This document shows, one piece after another, positions 34,894 to 44,497 of a stretch of 64,000 nt of DNA. The DNA comes from Streptomyces liliiviolaceus. GTDB taxonomy: Bacteria; Actinomycetota; Actinomycetes; Streptomycetales; Streptomycetaceae. Every line of letters starts with the position of its first letter. Position 1 is the stretch's first letter. The notes under the pieces were generated by a model that was given only the letters and a program-made list of their open reading frames with translations, made no database searches and was not told the DNA's origin. Location: assembly GCF_018070025.1 (NCBI RefSeq), contig NZ_JAGPYQ010000001.1:6076001-6140000 (forward strand), read 5' to 3'. Position numbers and translations under genes: made by a program.

Positions 34894-35883
34894 ATGACCG
34901 TGACCGCCGAGCCCGCGGTCGGTAAGGAAGCACCGCCCGGTGCGACGGGGCCTGCCCCGCGCCGCCGCACCGGGCGGGTACGCCGGATCGCCCTGCCGTA
35001 TCTGCTCCTGCTGCCCGCCCTGCTGCTCGAACTCCTCGTCCATCTGGTGCCGATGGTGATCGGCATCGTCATGAGCTTCAAGGAGCTCACGCAGTTCTAC
35101 ATCCGCGACTGGGGCGCCGCGCCCTGGGCGGGCTTCGACAACTACAGCCTGTCCGTGGACTTCGACGCGCCCATCGGCAAGGCGCTGCTCCACTCGTTCT
35201 TCGTGACCTGCGCGTTCACCGTGCTCTCGGTCGGCCTGTGCTGGCTGCTCGGCACGACGGCCGCGGTGTACATGCAGGAGAACTTCCGCGGCCGGGGCTT
35301 CCTGCGGGCCGTCTTCCTCGTCCCGTACGCGCTGCCGGTGTACGCGGCCGTCATCACCTGGGCCTTCATGTTCCAGCGGGACAACGGCCTGGTGAACCAT
35401 GTGCTGCACGACCAGCTGGGCCTCACCGACAGCCCGTCCTTCTGGCTGATCGGCGACAACAGCTTCGTCGCGCTGCTCGTCGTGTCGGTGTGGAAGGGCT
35501 GGCCGTTCGCCTTCCTCATCGTGATGGCGGGCCTGCAGAACATCCCCAAGGAGCTGTACGAGGCGGCCTCCATCGACGGGGCCGGGATGCTGCAGCAGCT
35601 GCGCCGCATCACCCTGCCGTCGCTGCGGCCGGTCAACCAGGTGCTGGTCCTCGTGCTCTTCCTGTGGACGTTCAACGACTTCAACACGCCGTACGTGCTG
35701 TTCGGCAAGGCGGCGCCGGAAGCGGCCGACCTGATCTCGATCCACATCTACCAGTCGTCGTTCGTGACGTGGAACTTCGGGACGGGATCCGCGATGTCCG
35801 TACTGCTTCTGCTGTTCCTGCTGGTCGTGACGGGCGTCTATCTCGTCCTGACCTCACGCGGACGGAGGGCGGCCGATGTCTAG
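34894..35883 (+). CDS. ABC sugar permease (MalF-like)
   Basis: A 329-residue CUT1 permease with six predicted membrane helices and the ATPase-contact EAA loop EAASIDGAGMLQQLRRITLP. It starts seven bases after the binding-protein stop and overlaps the next permease by eight bases. It forms the membrane channel with the downstream permease. Confidence 0.95.
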   Translation: MTVTAEPAVGKEAPPGATGPAPRRRTGRVRRIALPYLLLLPALLLELLVHLVPMVIGIVMSFKELTQFYIRDWGAAPWAGFDNYSLSVDFDAPIGKALLHSFFVTCAFTVLSVGLCWLLGTTAAVYMQENFRGRGFLRAVFLVPYALPVYAAVITWAFMFQRDNGLVNHVLHDQLGLTDSPSFWLIGDNSFVALLVVSVWKGWPFAFLIVMAGLQNIPKELYEAASIDGAGMLQQLRRITLPSLRPVNQVLVLVLFLWTFNDFNTPYVLFGKAAPEAADLISIHIYQSSFVTWNFGTGSAMSVLLLLFLLVVTGVYLVLTSRGRRAADV

Positions 35884-36775
35884 GACCACTGCGGCGGCAC
35901 GGCCCGGGAGGCCGGTGGGAGCGCGGCGCTCGCCGATGGCCGCGCCCCGGTCGTTCGTCTGGTCGCGGCGGATCTTCCTCACGCTGCTCACCGGCTTCGT
36001 CCTGCTGCCCGTGTACGTGATGCTGTCCAGCTCGCTGAAGCCGCTGGAGGACGTGTCGGGCGAGTTCCGCTGGCTGCCCAGCGGGCTGACGATCCGCCCG
36101 TACATCGACATCTGGTCGACGGTCCCGCTGGCGAAGTACTTCGTCAACTCGCTGATCGTGGCGGGTGCGGCGACGGTCCTGTCGGTGGTGATCGCGATCT
36201 TCGCCGCGTACGGCGTGAGCCGCTACCGCTTCCGCGGGAAGCGCCTGTTCACCGTGACCGTGCTGTCCACGCAGATGTTCCCCGGGATCCTCTTCCTGCT
36301 CCCGCTGTTCCTCATCTACGTGAACATCGGCAACGCCACCGGCATCGCGCTCTTCGGTTCGCGGATCGGGCTGATCCTCACCTATCTGACGTTCTCGCTG
36401 CCGTTCTCGATCTGGATGCTGATCGGGTACTTCGAGTCGGTGCCCCGCGATCTGGACGAGGCGGCGATGGTGGACGGCAACGGGCCGCTCGGCGCGCTCT
36501 TCAGGGTCGTCGTGCCCGCCGCGGTGCCGGGGATCGTCGCCGTCGCCGTGTACGCGTTCATGACGGCGTGGGGCGAGGTGCTGTTCGCGTCCGTGATGAC
36601 CAACGACACCACCCGCACGCTCGCCGTCGGCCTCCAGGGCTACGCCACACAGAACGACGTGTACTGGAACCAGGTCATGGCCGCCTCCCTCGTGGTGAGC
36701 GTGCCCGTGGTCGCCGGGTTCCTGCTGCTCCAGCGCTATCTGGTCGCCGGACTCACCGCCGGAGCCGTCAAGTGA
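35876..36775 (+). CDS. ABC sugar permease (MalG-like)
   Basis: A 299-residue CUT1 permease with six helices and the EAA-type loop [20 protein letters not shown]. The basic N-terminus is cytoplasmic. Its coding region overlaps the previous permease by eight bases and is followed 47 bases later by the beta-glucosidase start. Confidence 0.95.
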   Translation: MSRTTAAARPGRPVGARRSPMAAPRSFVWSRRIFLTLLTGFVLLPVYVMLSSSLKPLEDVSGEFRWLPSGLTIRPYIDIWSTVPLAKYFVNSLIVAGAATVLSVVIAIFAAYGVSRYRFRGKRLFTVTVLSTQMFPGILFLLPLFLIYVNIGNATGIALFGSRIGLILTYLTFSLPFSIWMLIGYFESVPRDLDEAAMVDGNGPLGALFRVVVPAAVPGIVAVAVYAFMTAWGEVLFASVMTNDTTRTLAVGLQGYATQNDVYWNQVMAASLVVSVPVVAGFLLLQRYLVAGLTAGAVK

Positions 36776-36822
36776 CCACCACCCGCCCGACAGCCAACTC
36801 CCTTCATTCCGAGAGGACTTCT

Positions 36823-38181
36823 GTGACCATCGATCTCGCCGCACTCCCCCAGGACTTCGTGTGGGGCACGGCCACCTCGGCGTACCAGATCGAAGGTGCC
36901 GTCGCCGAGGACGGCCGTTCGCCCTCCATCTGGGACACCTTCTCGCACACGCCGGGGAAGGTGGACGGCGACGACCACGGCGATGTCGCCTGCGACCACT
37001 ACCACCGGTGGCGCGAGGACATCGCCCTGATGAAGGAGCTGGGCACCAACGCGTACCGGCTGTCGATCGCCTGGCCACGGGTGGTACCGGGCGGCGACGG
37101 TCCCGCGAACGCCAAGGGGCTCGACTTCTACGACGCCCTGATCGACGGTCTGCTGGAGGCCGGCATCACGCCGTCGGTCACCCTGTACCACTGGGACCTT
37201 CCGCAGGTGCTCCAGGACCGGGGCGGCTGGACCGAGCGCGACACGGCACACCACCTGGCGTCGTACGCGTCGGTCGTGGCCGAGCGGCTCGGCGACCGCG
37301 TCCAGCACTGGACGACCCTCAACGAGCCGCTGTGCTCGGCGTGGATCGGCCACCTGGAGGGCCGGATGGCCCCGGGCCTGACCGACCTCACGGCGGCGGT
37401 CCGCGCCTCCTACCATCTGCTCCTCGGCCACGGCCTAGCCACCCAGGCGATCCGCGCCGCGGCCCCCGGCGCCCAGGTCGGCATCGTCAACAACCTGTCC
37501 TACATCGAGGCCGCCACCGAGCGCCCCGAGGACATCGCGGCGGCCCGGCGCATGGACGGGCACACCAACCGCTGGTGGCTCGACCCGGTCCACGGCCGCG
37601 GCTTCCCGGCGGACATGCGCGAGGTGTACGGGGTCGAACTGCCGGAGCAGGAGGGCGACTTGGCGGTCATGGCCCAGCCGCTGGACTGGCTGGGGCTGAA
37701 CTACTACTTCCCGTCGGCCATCGAGGACGACCCGACGGGCCCGGCCCCGTACGCCGCCGCCGTCCGCCGTCACGGTGTGCCGCGCACGGCCATGGACTGG
37801 GAGATCGACGCGGCCGGCATCGAGAGCCTGCTGCTGCGCCTCACGGACGAGTACGGCGCCCGGAAGCTGTACGTCACCGAGAACGGCTCCGCCTATCCGG
37901 ACGTCGTACGCCCCGACGGCACGGTCCACGACCCCGAGCGCATCCAGTACCTCGAACAGCACCTGGCGGCCTGCGCGTCCGCGGCCCGCAAGGGGGCTCC
38001 GCTGGCGGGCTACTACGCGTGGTCGCTGCTGGACAACTTCGAGTGGGCGTACGGCTACGACAAGCGTTTCGGCCTGGTCCACGTCGACTACCGGACGCAG
38101 CGGCGCACGGTGAAGGGGAGCGGGCGCCGGTACGCGGAGATCGTCCGGGAGCACGGCGGGTTGCAGCGCAGGGCGGCCTGA
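36823..38181 (+). CDS. GH1 beta-glucosidase
   Basis: A 452-residue cytoplasmic GH1 enzyme that would hydrolyse imported cello- or laminari-oligosaccharides or aryl-glucosides to glucose. Motifs: the family start [15 protein letters not shown], acid/base Glu in [10 protein letters not shown], nucleophile Glu in YVTENGSA and the terminal [21 protein letters not shown] start with GAGAGGA six bases upstream. Last gene of the importer operon; no signal peptide. Confidence 0.96.
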   Translation: MTIDLAALPQDFVWGTATSAYQIEGAVAEDGRSPSIWDTFSHTPGKVDGDDHGDVACDHYHRWREDIALMKELGTNAYRLSIAWPRVVPGGDGPANAKGLDFYDALIDGLLEAGITPSVTLYHWDLPQVLQDRGGWTERDTAHHLASYASVVAERLGDRVQHWTTLNEPLCSAWIGHLEGRMAPGLTDLTAAVRASYHLLLGHGLATQAIRAAAPGAQVGIVNNLSYIEAATERPEDIAAARRMDGHTNRWWLDPVHGRGFPADMREVYGVELPEQEGDLAVMAQPLDWLGLNYYFPSAIEDDPTGPAPYAAAVRRHGVPRTAMDWEIDAAGIESLLLRLTDEYGARKLYVTENGSAYPDVVRPDGTVHDPERIQYLEQHLAACASAARKGAPLAGYYAWSLLDNFEWAYGYDKRFGLVHVDYRTQRRTVKGSGRRYAEIVREHGGLQRRAA

Positions 38182-38191
38182 CCCTGACGCG

Positions 38192-39151
38192 CTACCGGGT
38201 CAACTCGTCGAGCGCCGCGACGAGTTCCGGGGCCACCGTGTCCCGGAGCCAGGCGTCATGCTCGGCGCCCATGGCCCGGGGGACCGTCTCGGTGAGCATG
38301 ATCAGGTAGAGGTAGGAGCGGTACAGGGCGAGACGGCGGCGGGCCGGGGCGGTGAACTCGGCCCGACCGCCGCCCTCCTGATAGCCCGCCAGGAAGTCGC
38401 GGTCCTTCTCGATGTCGTCGAGCAGCGCCAGGGACACGAAGTCCGCGAGGGGGTCGCCCCAGAACATGCGCTCGCCGTCGATGAGGCCGCCGATGCGGGG
38501 GTCGCCCCGGCCGGCGGGGCGTTCGACGAGGATGTTCCCCCGCCAGAGGTCGAAGTGGACCAGCCGCGGGACGGTCACTTCGTCCAGGACTGGGTACGCG
38601 GCGGCGGCCGTGCGGGCGATCCCGTCCGGCGGGCGGGGCAGCCAGGCGCCGTACCGGCGGGCGTCGTCCAGGACGGCGGCGTACATGGCGGTGAAGGCGG
38701 TACGCCAGTCGGCGGCCAGGGGGCCCAGCGCTCCGGACGGATAGCCGAAGCCGGGGCCGGTCACTTCATGCAGCCGGGCCACCAACGTCCCCAGCTCCGC
38801 GCGCAGGGTCGCCTGTTCGTCCGCCGTGAAACGGTCGTCCCACATGTCGCCCGGGCAGGCGGTCATCAGCAGGTGGCGGCCGGTCGGCGCGGACACCACG
38901 TGCGGGGCGGGGACGTCGGCGGTGGCGGCCGCGCGGTAGAACTCCGCCTCCGAGAGGAGGAGTTCGCGCTCGTGGCTCAGGCCGGGGGCGTCGGGTGGGG
39001 GTGGGGTCTTCAGCACGTACCGGGTGCCGTCGGTGAGGAGCAGTTCCTCGACGGTGTTGTAGGTCCCGCCGGTGAGCGGCCGACACCGCTCCAGGTGGCG
39101 CGCCGGAATTCCGGCCGCCTCCAGAACCCGCCTGATCCGTTCCTCCGGCAT
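38192..39151 (-). CDS. Aminoglycoside-phosphotransferase-fold kinase
   Basis: A 319-residue APH/choline-kinase-fold protein with the catalytic loop HFDLWRGNIL (HxD...N), the metal-binding DGERMFWGDPLADF and an N-terminal lobe lysine in YVLKTPP. Substrate is unknown (sugar or metabolite kinase, or antibiotic kinase); no resistance context is visible. The ATG at 39151 has a poor ribosome site; the longer frame upstream runs into repeats and is rejected. Convergent with the GH1 gene, 10 bases apart. Confidence 0.82.
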   Translation of the reverse strand: MPEERIRRVLEAAGIPARHLERCRPLTGGTYNTVEELLLTDGTRYVLKTPPPPDAPGLSHERELLLSEAEFYRAAATADVPAPHVVSAPTGRHLLMTACPGDMWDDRFTADEQATLRAELGTLVARLHEVTGPGFGYPSGALGPLAADWRTAFTAMYAAVLDDARRYGAWLPRPPDGIARTAAAAYPVLDEVTVPRLVHFDLWRGNILVERPAGRGDPRIGGLIDGERMFWGDPLADFVSLALLDDIEKDRDFLAGYQEGGGRAEFTAPARRRLALYRSYLYLIMLTETVPRAMGAEHDAWLRDTVAPELVAALDELTR

Positions 39152-39230
39152 CCCGCCCCATCCGTCGCGTCCGTGTGCCGCGCCCCGCGTGCGGCCCGAT
39201 ACAGCGTACGGACAACGACCCGCACCCCAG

Positions 39231-39411
39231 GGTCCGTTGCTCGGGCGCACCGCAAAGACTGCGCAGTTCCCCGCGCCCCTTAAAGGGCGCGCCCCCACAA
39301 GGTCCGTTGCCCGGCGCGCCTCAAAGATTGCGCCGTTCCCCGCGCCCCTGAAGGGCGCGTCCACCAGCGGCCGTCTTTCGTCTTTCAGGGGCGCGGGGAA
39401 CTGCGCGGCCA
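39231..39411. repeat. Tandem 70-bp units and an inverted copy of the dispersed repeat
   Basis: Units 39231-39300 and 39301-39370 both begin GGTCCGTTGC and contain the core GCGCAGTTCCCCGCGCCCCT or a one-base variant. A third core, inverted, follows at 39386-39411. These fill most of the gap between the kinase gene and the next ORF (39152-39485); nothing else is visible there. Confidence 0.75.
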
Positions 39412-39485
39412 GCCACAGCGGACCCGCATCGGACCCTCAGCGCCCACCCCCACCCCCGTACCCGCGAACCGCATAAGCTCCCCGC

Positions 39486-39884
39486 ATGGAACAGAGCGAG
39501 ATCATCCTGCGAGCGATCGGCGTCCTGACCGAGACCCAGGAAATGGTGCGCAGGCTCAACGAGGACACCGAGGTGGACATCGACGCCGGCGAGGCCCAAC
39601 TCGGCAGGCTCGTGACGGAAGTCTTCCCCTCCGTGGAGGTCCCCGGCGACGCCACCCCCGCCGAGGCCGGCCAGGCGGTCATCGACGCCCTGATGCCCGC
39701 CGCCATCTCCCTGGTCGGCGCCTTCGCCTTCCTGTTCTCGGAACTCGCCGACATCCACGACACGGAACGCACCGAGATCAAGAGCACCGATCTCCTGCGC
39801 ACGCTCGCCCTGCGCCTGTCCAACACGGACTCGGACACCGGACCCGGCCCCGACCACGACCCCGATCTCGGCGACGGCATGTAG
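39486..39884 (+). CDS. Hypothetical protein with central hydrophobic helix
   Basis: A 132-residue protein that I do not recognise. The N-terminal half is helical and acidic (EIILRAIGVLTETQEMV), the centre has a hydrophobic stretch (ISLVGAFAFLFSELADI) and the C-terminus is acidic and disordered (ending DPDLGDGM). No ribosome site is obvious. Codon usage resembles its neighbours. Confidence 0.6.
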   Translation: MEQSEIILRAIGVLTETQEMVRRLNEDTEVDIDAGEAQLGRLVTEVFPSVEVPGDATPAEAGQAVIDALMPAAISLVGAFAFLFSELADIHDTERTEIKSTDLLRTLALRLSNTDSDTGPGPDHDPDLGDGM

Positions 39885-39932
39885 CACACCACCCGTCACC
39901 CTCCACAAAAACACATTGGCTCTCCATGGATC

Positions 39933-39971
39933 GACTACGTAGTCTAGGCCATAACCTAGTGACCCTAGGTT
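39933..39971. promoter_or_regulatory. Two palindromes upstream of the FBP gene
   Basis: GACTACGTAGTC (39933-39944), a perfect 12-bp palindrome, and AACCTAG-TGACC-CTAGGTT (39953-39971), a perfect 7-bp inverted repeat. Both are AT-rich for the region and sit 41-79 bases before the start of the FBP gene. Likely operator sequences. Confidence 0.5.
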
Positions 39972-40011
39972 CGGCTCACGCACCGCCCCGATCCGTCAGG
40001 AGACCCCCGCC

Positions 40012-40506
40012 ATGAAGCCGCTCACCGAGCAGGACATCCGCGGTTCGTTCGTCAACTGTTCCAAGGGAGAGGCCAAGCGCCTGTTCGTACCCCACGATCT
40101 GGCGGACCGGCCGTGGGAGCATCTGGACTTCCTGGGCTGGCGCGACCCCGGGGCGCCCGACCGCAGTTACCTGGTGACCGAGCGGTCGGGCGGCCCCGTC
40201 GGCGTGACCCTGCGCTTCCCCTCGCAGCAGCGCGGCTTCATGCACCGCAGCATGTGCTCGCTGTGCCTGACCACGCACCCGGGAAACGGCGTCTGCCTGA
40301 TGACGGCCCGCAAGGTGGGCCCGGCCGGCCGCGAGGGCAACTCGGTGGGCGTCTACATCTGCGCCGACCTCGCCTGCTCCCTCTACGTACGCGGCAAGAA
40401 GCTGCCCGGCCCCGGCGCACGCTTCGAGGAGAGCCTCACCGTGGAGGAGCAGGTCGCCCGGATGAACGGCCACGTGTCGGCCTTCCTGGACCGCCTCCTC
40501 TCCTGA
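40012..40506 (+). CDS. FBP-domain treble-clef zinc-finger protein
   Basis: A 164-residue protein matching the FBP (EF-G-binding/FusB-like) C-terminal zinc-finger family. Zinc ligands appear as MCSLCLTTH and CADLACSLYV, spaced by the GREGNSVGVYIC strand. Staphylococcal FusB-type proteins bind EF-G and protect it from fusidic acid; actinomycete homologues contain mainly this finger domain and are uncharacterised. ATG start with AGGAGACC upstream. Confidence 0.8.
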   Translation: MKPLTEQDIRGSFVNCSKGEAKRLFVPHDLADRPWEHLDFLGWRDPGAPDRSYLVTERSGGPVGVTLRFPSQQRGFMHRSMCSLCLTTHPGNGVCLMTARKVGPAGREGNSVGVYICADLACSLYVRGKKLPGPGARFEESLTVEEQVARMNGHVSAFLDRLLS

Positions 40507-40588
40507 CCGACCGGGCGGTAGGCGGTATCGGCGGAGCCGACCCCTCCGTTCGCGTTCGACGCGGCCGTCGAACGGGAAGTGGCCAGGG

Positions 40589-41836
40589 ATGCGAGATGTA
40601 CGTGAAGTGTGGGCCGCCGGCAGCGCCCAGGTGACCAAGTGGCGGCAGCAGCCCGTGATCGTCCAGACGGTCCGGGCGGCGGCGGCAGCGACCGTGGCCT
40701 ACGTGGTCGCTCTGCGCTTCAGCCCCGAGGCCGCGCCGCTCACCGCTCCCCTGACCGCGCTCCTCGTCGTCCAGGTCACCCTCTACGCCACCCTCACCAC
40801 CGGCATCCGCCGGGTGAACGCCGTAGTGGCCGGCGTCCTCGTCGCCATCGGTTTCAGCGCCCTGGTGGGACTGACCTGGTGGAGCCTGGGCCTGCTCATC
40901 CTGGCCGCCCTGGCCGTCGGACACCTGGTGCGGGTCAGCGAGTTCGTCCCCGAGGTGGCGATCAGCGCCATGCTGGTCCTGGGCGTCACCCGGATCGGCG
41001 ACACGGCCTGGGCCAGGATCCTGGAGACGGTCATCGGCGCCGTGGTCGGACTCGGCTGCAATCTGCTGTTCGCTCCCCCGGTGTGGGTCGGCGCCGCCGG
41101 TGAGTCCATCGAGGATCTGGCGCGCCGGATGCGGCGGTTGATGCTGCGCGTCGGCGACGAGGCGGCCGGCCGCACCCAGGTGGCCGCCGCGACCGAGAGC
41201 CTCCACGAGGCACGGCAGCTCGACCACGACATCGTCGACGTGGACGCGGCCCTCAAACAGGCCGAGGACAGCCTGCGGCTCAACCCCCGCGTCCGGGAGG
41301 GCCTGTTGCACCGGGTCGTCCTGCGCACCGGCCTCGACACGCTGGAGATCTGCACGGTGGTCCTGCGGGTGCTCACCCGCACCCTCACCGACCTCGCCAA
41401 GGAACGCACCCCCGAGCCGCTCTTCGAGTCGCACATCGGGACGGTCTTCGAGCGGCTCCTGTCCGAGGTCGGGGACGCCGTGGTCAGCTTCGCCGTGCTG
41501 GTCACCACCGACGTCAGCCGCAGCGCCGAGTCGGCGGAGGCCCGCCTCGCCCACGAACTCAGCGCCGCGACCGCCACCCGCGACAAGCTCGCCCAGCTCC
41601 TCCTGGAGGAGGTGCAGCGGGACGCCCGCCAGTGGCAGCTGTACGGCGCCGTGGTCACCGAGGTGACCCGGATGCTCGACGAACTCGACATGGAGCACCG
41701 CTCCCGCCGCCTGCTGGAGGAGCTGGACCGCTGCACGCGCGAACAGCGCGAGCGCATGCCCCGGCTGGACCGCCTCCGCCGCCGCCTGCGCCGCGCGCGA
41801 AGGAACCGCGGGGCCCCCTCGACTCGTACTACGTGA
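40589..41836 (+). CDS. Aromatic acid exporter-like (ArAE/FUSC) membrane protein
   Basis: A 415-residue protein. The N-terminal half has about six membrane helices (between residues 22 and 165: AAAATVAYVVALRF, LLVVQVTLYATL, LVAIGFSALVGLTWW, LLILAALAVGHLV, AISAMLVLGV, TVIGAVVGLGCNLL). The C-terminal half (about 175-415) is cytoplasmic, long-helical and charged. This matches the ArAE/FUSC family, which exports aromatic acids in some bacteria. Substrate unknown; the start is near a weak GGCCAGGG site. Confidence 0.8.
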   Translation: MRDVREVWAAGSAQVTKWRQQPVIVQTVRAAAAATVAYVVALRFSPEAAPLTAPLTALLVVQVTLYATLTTGIRRVNAVVAGVLVAIGFSALVGLTWWSLGLLILAALAVGHLVRVSEFVPEVAISAMLVLGVTRIGDTAWARILETVIGAVVGLGCNLLFAPPVWVGAAGESIEDLARRMRRLMLRVGDEAAGRTQVAAATESLHEARQLDHDIVDVDAALKQAEDSLRLNPRVREGLLHRVVLRTGLDTLEICTVVLRVLTRTLTDLAKERTPEPLFESHIGTVFERLLSEVGDAVVSFAVLVTTDVSRSAESAEARLAHELSAATATRDKLAQLLLEEVQRDARQWQLYGAVVTEVTRMLDELDMEHRSRRLLEELDRCTREQRERMPRLDRLRRRLRRARRNRGAPSTRTT

Positions 41837-41903
41837 TGTACCGGCACCGCCCCGGCCGGGCGACCTGTCCGCGGGGCGGCACACGACGACAGAGGGAGTG
41901 CGG

Positions 41904-42989
41904 ATGGCCGACGGCACCGTCCGGATCGACGGGAACTCACTGCTTCTGGCGGCCGGCGTGCGGGTCCGGTTCATCCGCACCCTGCGCCTGCCCGAGACGG
42001 GCACGCACGCGCTGCCTCCGGGGCTCGGCGAGTTCCCGCTTCGGCGCGTGGAGGACCACCCGGAGACGGTGCCCGCCGAGTGGCTGGCCCGCGGCGGAGT
42101 GATGCTGCCGGTATTTCTGCGCGAGGCGATGTGGCTGAGCTTCGGCGCGGCGGAGCCGGCGGCCCTCCAGGTGGGCGCGGGCAAGGTGTGCGCGGTGTCC
42201 GGCAAGCCGTGGAGTCCCCGGCCGGCCCGGGATCCGCAGAACTATGTCGTGCTGCCGCGCCAGCCGTGGCTCGACGGCATCAACTCCGGCAAGGGCACGG
42301 TCCGTCAGTTCGTGGCGGTGCCGCTCGGGCTGGGCGCGACGGTCGAGGGCCAGGTGACCGGCGAGGAGGTGTGGGGCGGCGTACAGCTGCAGTCGTTCCC
42401 GCTGAACGACACCGCGCTGCACGCGTGGCGCGAGGAGCAGCGCCGGCTGGCGGAGGAGACGGCACGGCGGCGGGCCCGTACGGCGTCGGGCGGCTACGGC
42501 GCCCCGGCGCCGATGTCCGCGCCCGGTGCCATGGCCTCGCCCGGTGGCATGCCGCAGCCGGGCGGTGCGGTGCCTGCGGCTCCTGCCGCCGCCGCTCCCC
42601 GCGCCTCGGGGGCGATGGGTCTCGGCGTCGGCGGTTCGATGCGCCAGGAGGTCTACAAGGACGACCGCCCGCTGTCGGACTGGTCGGCCACCGCGTCCGG
42701 GCGGGTCTTCGTCCATCTCGTGACGCCGCCGGAGTGGCGGCGCATCACGGGTGAGGCTCCCCCACCCTCGCCCGTCGACCGTGCGGCCTACACCCGAGCC
42801 GGGCTGCCCTGGTTCGACTACTACGACCAGGACGCCACGGATCTCGACCCCACGGACGAACTCGGCGCGGTCAAACCGGTCGGTGACTGGCTGGGCGACG
42901 ACCACACCCCGTGGCAGCCGCCGTCGCCGGGTCAGGTGAAGCCGCTGGGCGACCCGCCGGGCAAGCCGGTCGGTGACGGGGACTGGTGA
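41904..42989 (+). CDS. Uncharacterised protein with Pro/Gly/Met/Ala-rich linker
   Basis: A 361-residue protein that I cannot assign. The N-terminal ~195 residues look globular, with strand-rich segments (LLLAAGVRVRFIRTL, QFVAVPLGLGATVEGQV). A low-complexity linker rich in P, G, M and A spans about 200-240, and a C-terminal region contains RQEVYKDDRPLSDW and repeated KPxGDW/KPLGD motifs near the end. No membrane segment or signal peptide. ATG start with GGGAG five bases upstream. Confidence 0.7.
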   Translation: MADGTVRIDGNSLLLAAGVRVRFIRTLRLPETGTHALPPGLGEFPLRRVEDHPETVPAEWLARGGVMLPVFLREAMWLSFGAAEPAALQVGAGKVCAVSGKPWSPRPARDPQNYVVLPRQPWLDGINSGKGTVRQFVAVPLGLGATVEGQVTGEEVWGGVQLQSFPLNDTALHAWREEQRRLAEETARRRARTASGGYGAPAPMSAPGAMASPGGMPQPGGAVPAAPAAAAPRASGAMGLGVGGSMRQEVYKDDRPLSDWSATASGRVFVHLVTPPEWRRITGEAPPPSPVDRAAYTRAGLPWFDYYDQDATDLDPTDELGAVKPVGDWLGDDHTPWQPPSPGQVKPLGDPPGKPVGDGDW

Positions 42990-43064
42990 GCCCGACTCCG
43001 GTCAGCCGCGGGCGCGCGCTCGTCACAAGCCGCCCGCGGTCCGCCCCTCGGTCCGCCGCTCGGT

Positions 43065-43790
43065 TCAGCCCTCGCTCTCCGTGCGCTGCCGCTGCAGCGC
43101 ACGGGGGCAGTTCGCGCCGCTCGCCTGCGTGAGCAGGATGTGCATGCGCTCGGTGAGCTGTCCGACGTCGTCCGCGGGCCGGTGGAAGGGAAGTCGTACG
43201 TCGCCGTGGCCGCGGACGCGCTCGATGCGCAGCGTCAGCCCGTGCCGGTCGACGGCGAGCGGCTGCACGCGGACGGCGCCGTGCAGGCAGTCCGGTTCGA
43301 CGAGCCGGGTCAGCCGCTCGACGGCGTCCGGGTGCGAATCGGCGAGGTGGGTGAGCAGTTGGGCCTCCGCGAGGGCCAGCGGGTCGGGCTCGGCGGCGGC
43401 GTACTCGTCCAGGTCGACGACGACCGCCCCGCCGGGCTCGCGCAGCACGGCGCGGGTCGGGTGGAACGTCAGGTGGTCGTCCTCGGGAGCGAACCAGCCC
43501 GCCATCCACAGGCGCGAGCGGATACGGTTGCGTACCGGGACGGGCGCCACGTCGGCGAACTCCAGTACGGCGGACGGCTCTCCGCGGGGCGCGCAGATCG
43601 CGGCCGTGGTGAGCACGCTGTCGTCGGGCAGGTGCAGCAGCACCCGGCCGTCCTCCGCGACGGTGTGTACGCCGATGAACTCCTCCCGACCGCCTTCCGC
43701 GGTCACCGCGCAGGACCACGCCGCGGCGAGCACCGACCGGGCACGTTGTGCCGTGGCCGGTGCGGCCGTCCAACTGTGACGGTCACCCAT
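43065..43790 (-). CDS. DUF2470 (HugZ-like) protein under iron control
   Basis: A 241-residue protein of the pyridoxamine-5'-phosphate-oxidase/HugZ-like split-barrel group. DUF2470 is recognised in the C-terminal part, about residues 125-210 (AEAQLLTHLADSHPDAVERL). Related proteins act in haem degradation or iron acquisition. A near-perfect DmdR/IdeR iron box lies immediately upstream, overlapping the region of the GGGAGG ribosome site, so expression should rise in iron starvation. It lies downstream of a TetR gene on the same strand but has its own control site. Confidence 0.82.
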   Translation of the reverse strand: MGDRHSWTAAPATAQRARSVLAAAWSCAVTAEGGREEFIGVHTVAEDGRVLLHLPDDSVLTTAAICAPRGEPSAVLEFADVAPVPVRNRIRSRLWMAGWFAPEDDHLTFHPTRAVLREPGGAVVVDLDEYAAAEPDPLALAEAQLLTHLADSHPDAVERLTRLVEPDCLHGAVRVQPLAVDRHGLTLRIERVRGHGDVRLPFHRPADDVGQLTERMHILLTQASGANCPRALQRQRTESEG

Positions 43791-43803
43791 CCCAAAACCT
43801 CCC

Positions 43804-43822
43804 TTAGGTAAGCCTTGCCTAA
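43804..43822. promoter_or_regulatory. Iron box (DmdR/IdeR-type operator)
   Basis: TTAGGTAAGCCTTGCCTAA, a 19-bp near-palindrome matching the actinomycete iron box (consensus TTAGGTTAGGCTNACCTAA) with perfect TTAGG/CCTAA ends. It is 14 bases upstream of the DUF2470 start codon. Confidence 0.8.
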
Positions 43823-43888
43823 CCTACAGAAGATCGGGGTGTACGCCAACCACGCGGCGCCGCCCACGGCACCTTTGTGACAGCGAGT

Positions 43889-44497
43889 TCACGGACGGAC
43901 GGCTCCGAGCAGGGCTCGCGCGCACACGTCGCGCACCTGTTCCCGGGAGAGATCGGGCTCCTTGAGCCACTCCAGGCAGGCCGCCGCCATGAAGGCCAGC
44001 CAGCCCCGCACGGCGATCCGCAGGACCGGCAGGTCCTCCTCGGTCCAGGCGGTCTCCGGGTCGGCGGCCAGCGCCTCCAGGATCTGCCGCTGCTGCGCGG
44101 CGAGCGTCTCCCGGTACACCTTCCGCACCGCTTGGTCCCCCGCCGCTTCCGCCCGGTGGAAGGCGCGGAAACCGTGCGCGTGCTTCTGGACGTACTCCAG
44201 GAAGGTGTCGAGCCCGGCGTCGATCTGCGTCCGCACGGGCACGCCGGGCACGGCGGCGGTGACCCTCAGCATGCGCCTGCTCTCGCGCTCGACGACGGCC
44301 GCGAAGAAGTCCCGCTTGGTCGGGAAGTAGTGGTAGAGCAACCCCCGTGACACCCCGGCGAGTTCGGCGACCTGCTCGATCCAGACGTCGTCGTACGGAC
44401 TCTCCGAGAACAGGCGCGCCCCGACCGTGAGCAGTTCCTCCCGGCGCTCCTCGGTGCTGAGCCGACGACGCGTGCGCTCCCCCTCCTTGGCGGCCAT
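43889..44497 (-). CDS. TetR-family regulator divergent from CYP102-like P450
   Basis: A 202-residue TetR regulator with HTH segment WIEQVAELAGVSRGLLYHYF and an all-helical ligand domain. It is divergent from the P450 at 44646 over a 148-base gap and probably represses it; in Bacillus the analogous fatty-acid P450 genes are controlled by a TetR-type repressor responding to fatty acids. No clear operator was seen in the gap. Confidence 0.9.
   Translation of the reverse strand: MAAKEGERTRRRLSTEERREELLTVGARLFSESPYDDVWIEQVAELAGVSRGLLYHYFPTKRDFFAAVVERESRRMLRVTAAVPGVPVRTQIDAGLDTFLEYVQKHAHGFRAFHRAEAAGDQAVRKVYRETLAAQQRQILEALAADPETAWTEEDLPVLRIAVRGWLAFMAAACLEWLKEPDLSREQVRDVCARALLGAVRP

Noticed and set aside
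39231..39411. Repeats considered as a CRISPR array
   Set aside because: Units are 70 bp with no unique spacers; they are tandem copies of the dispersed repeat.
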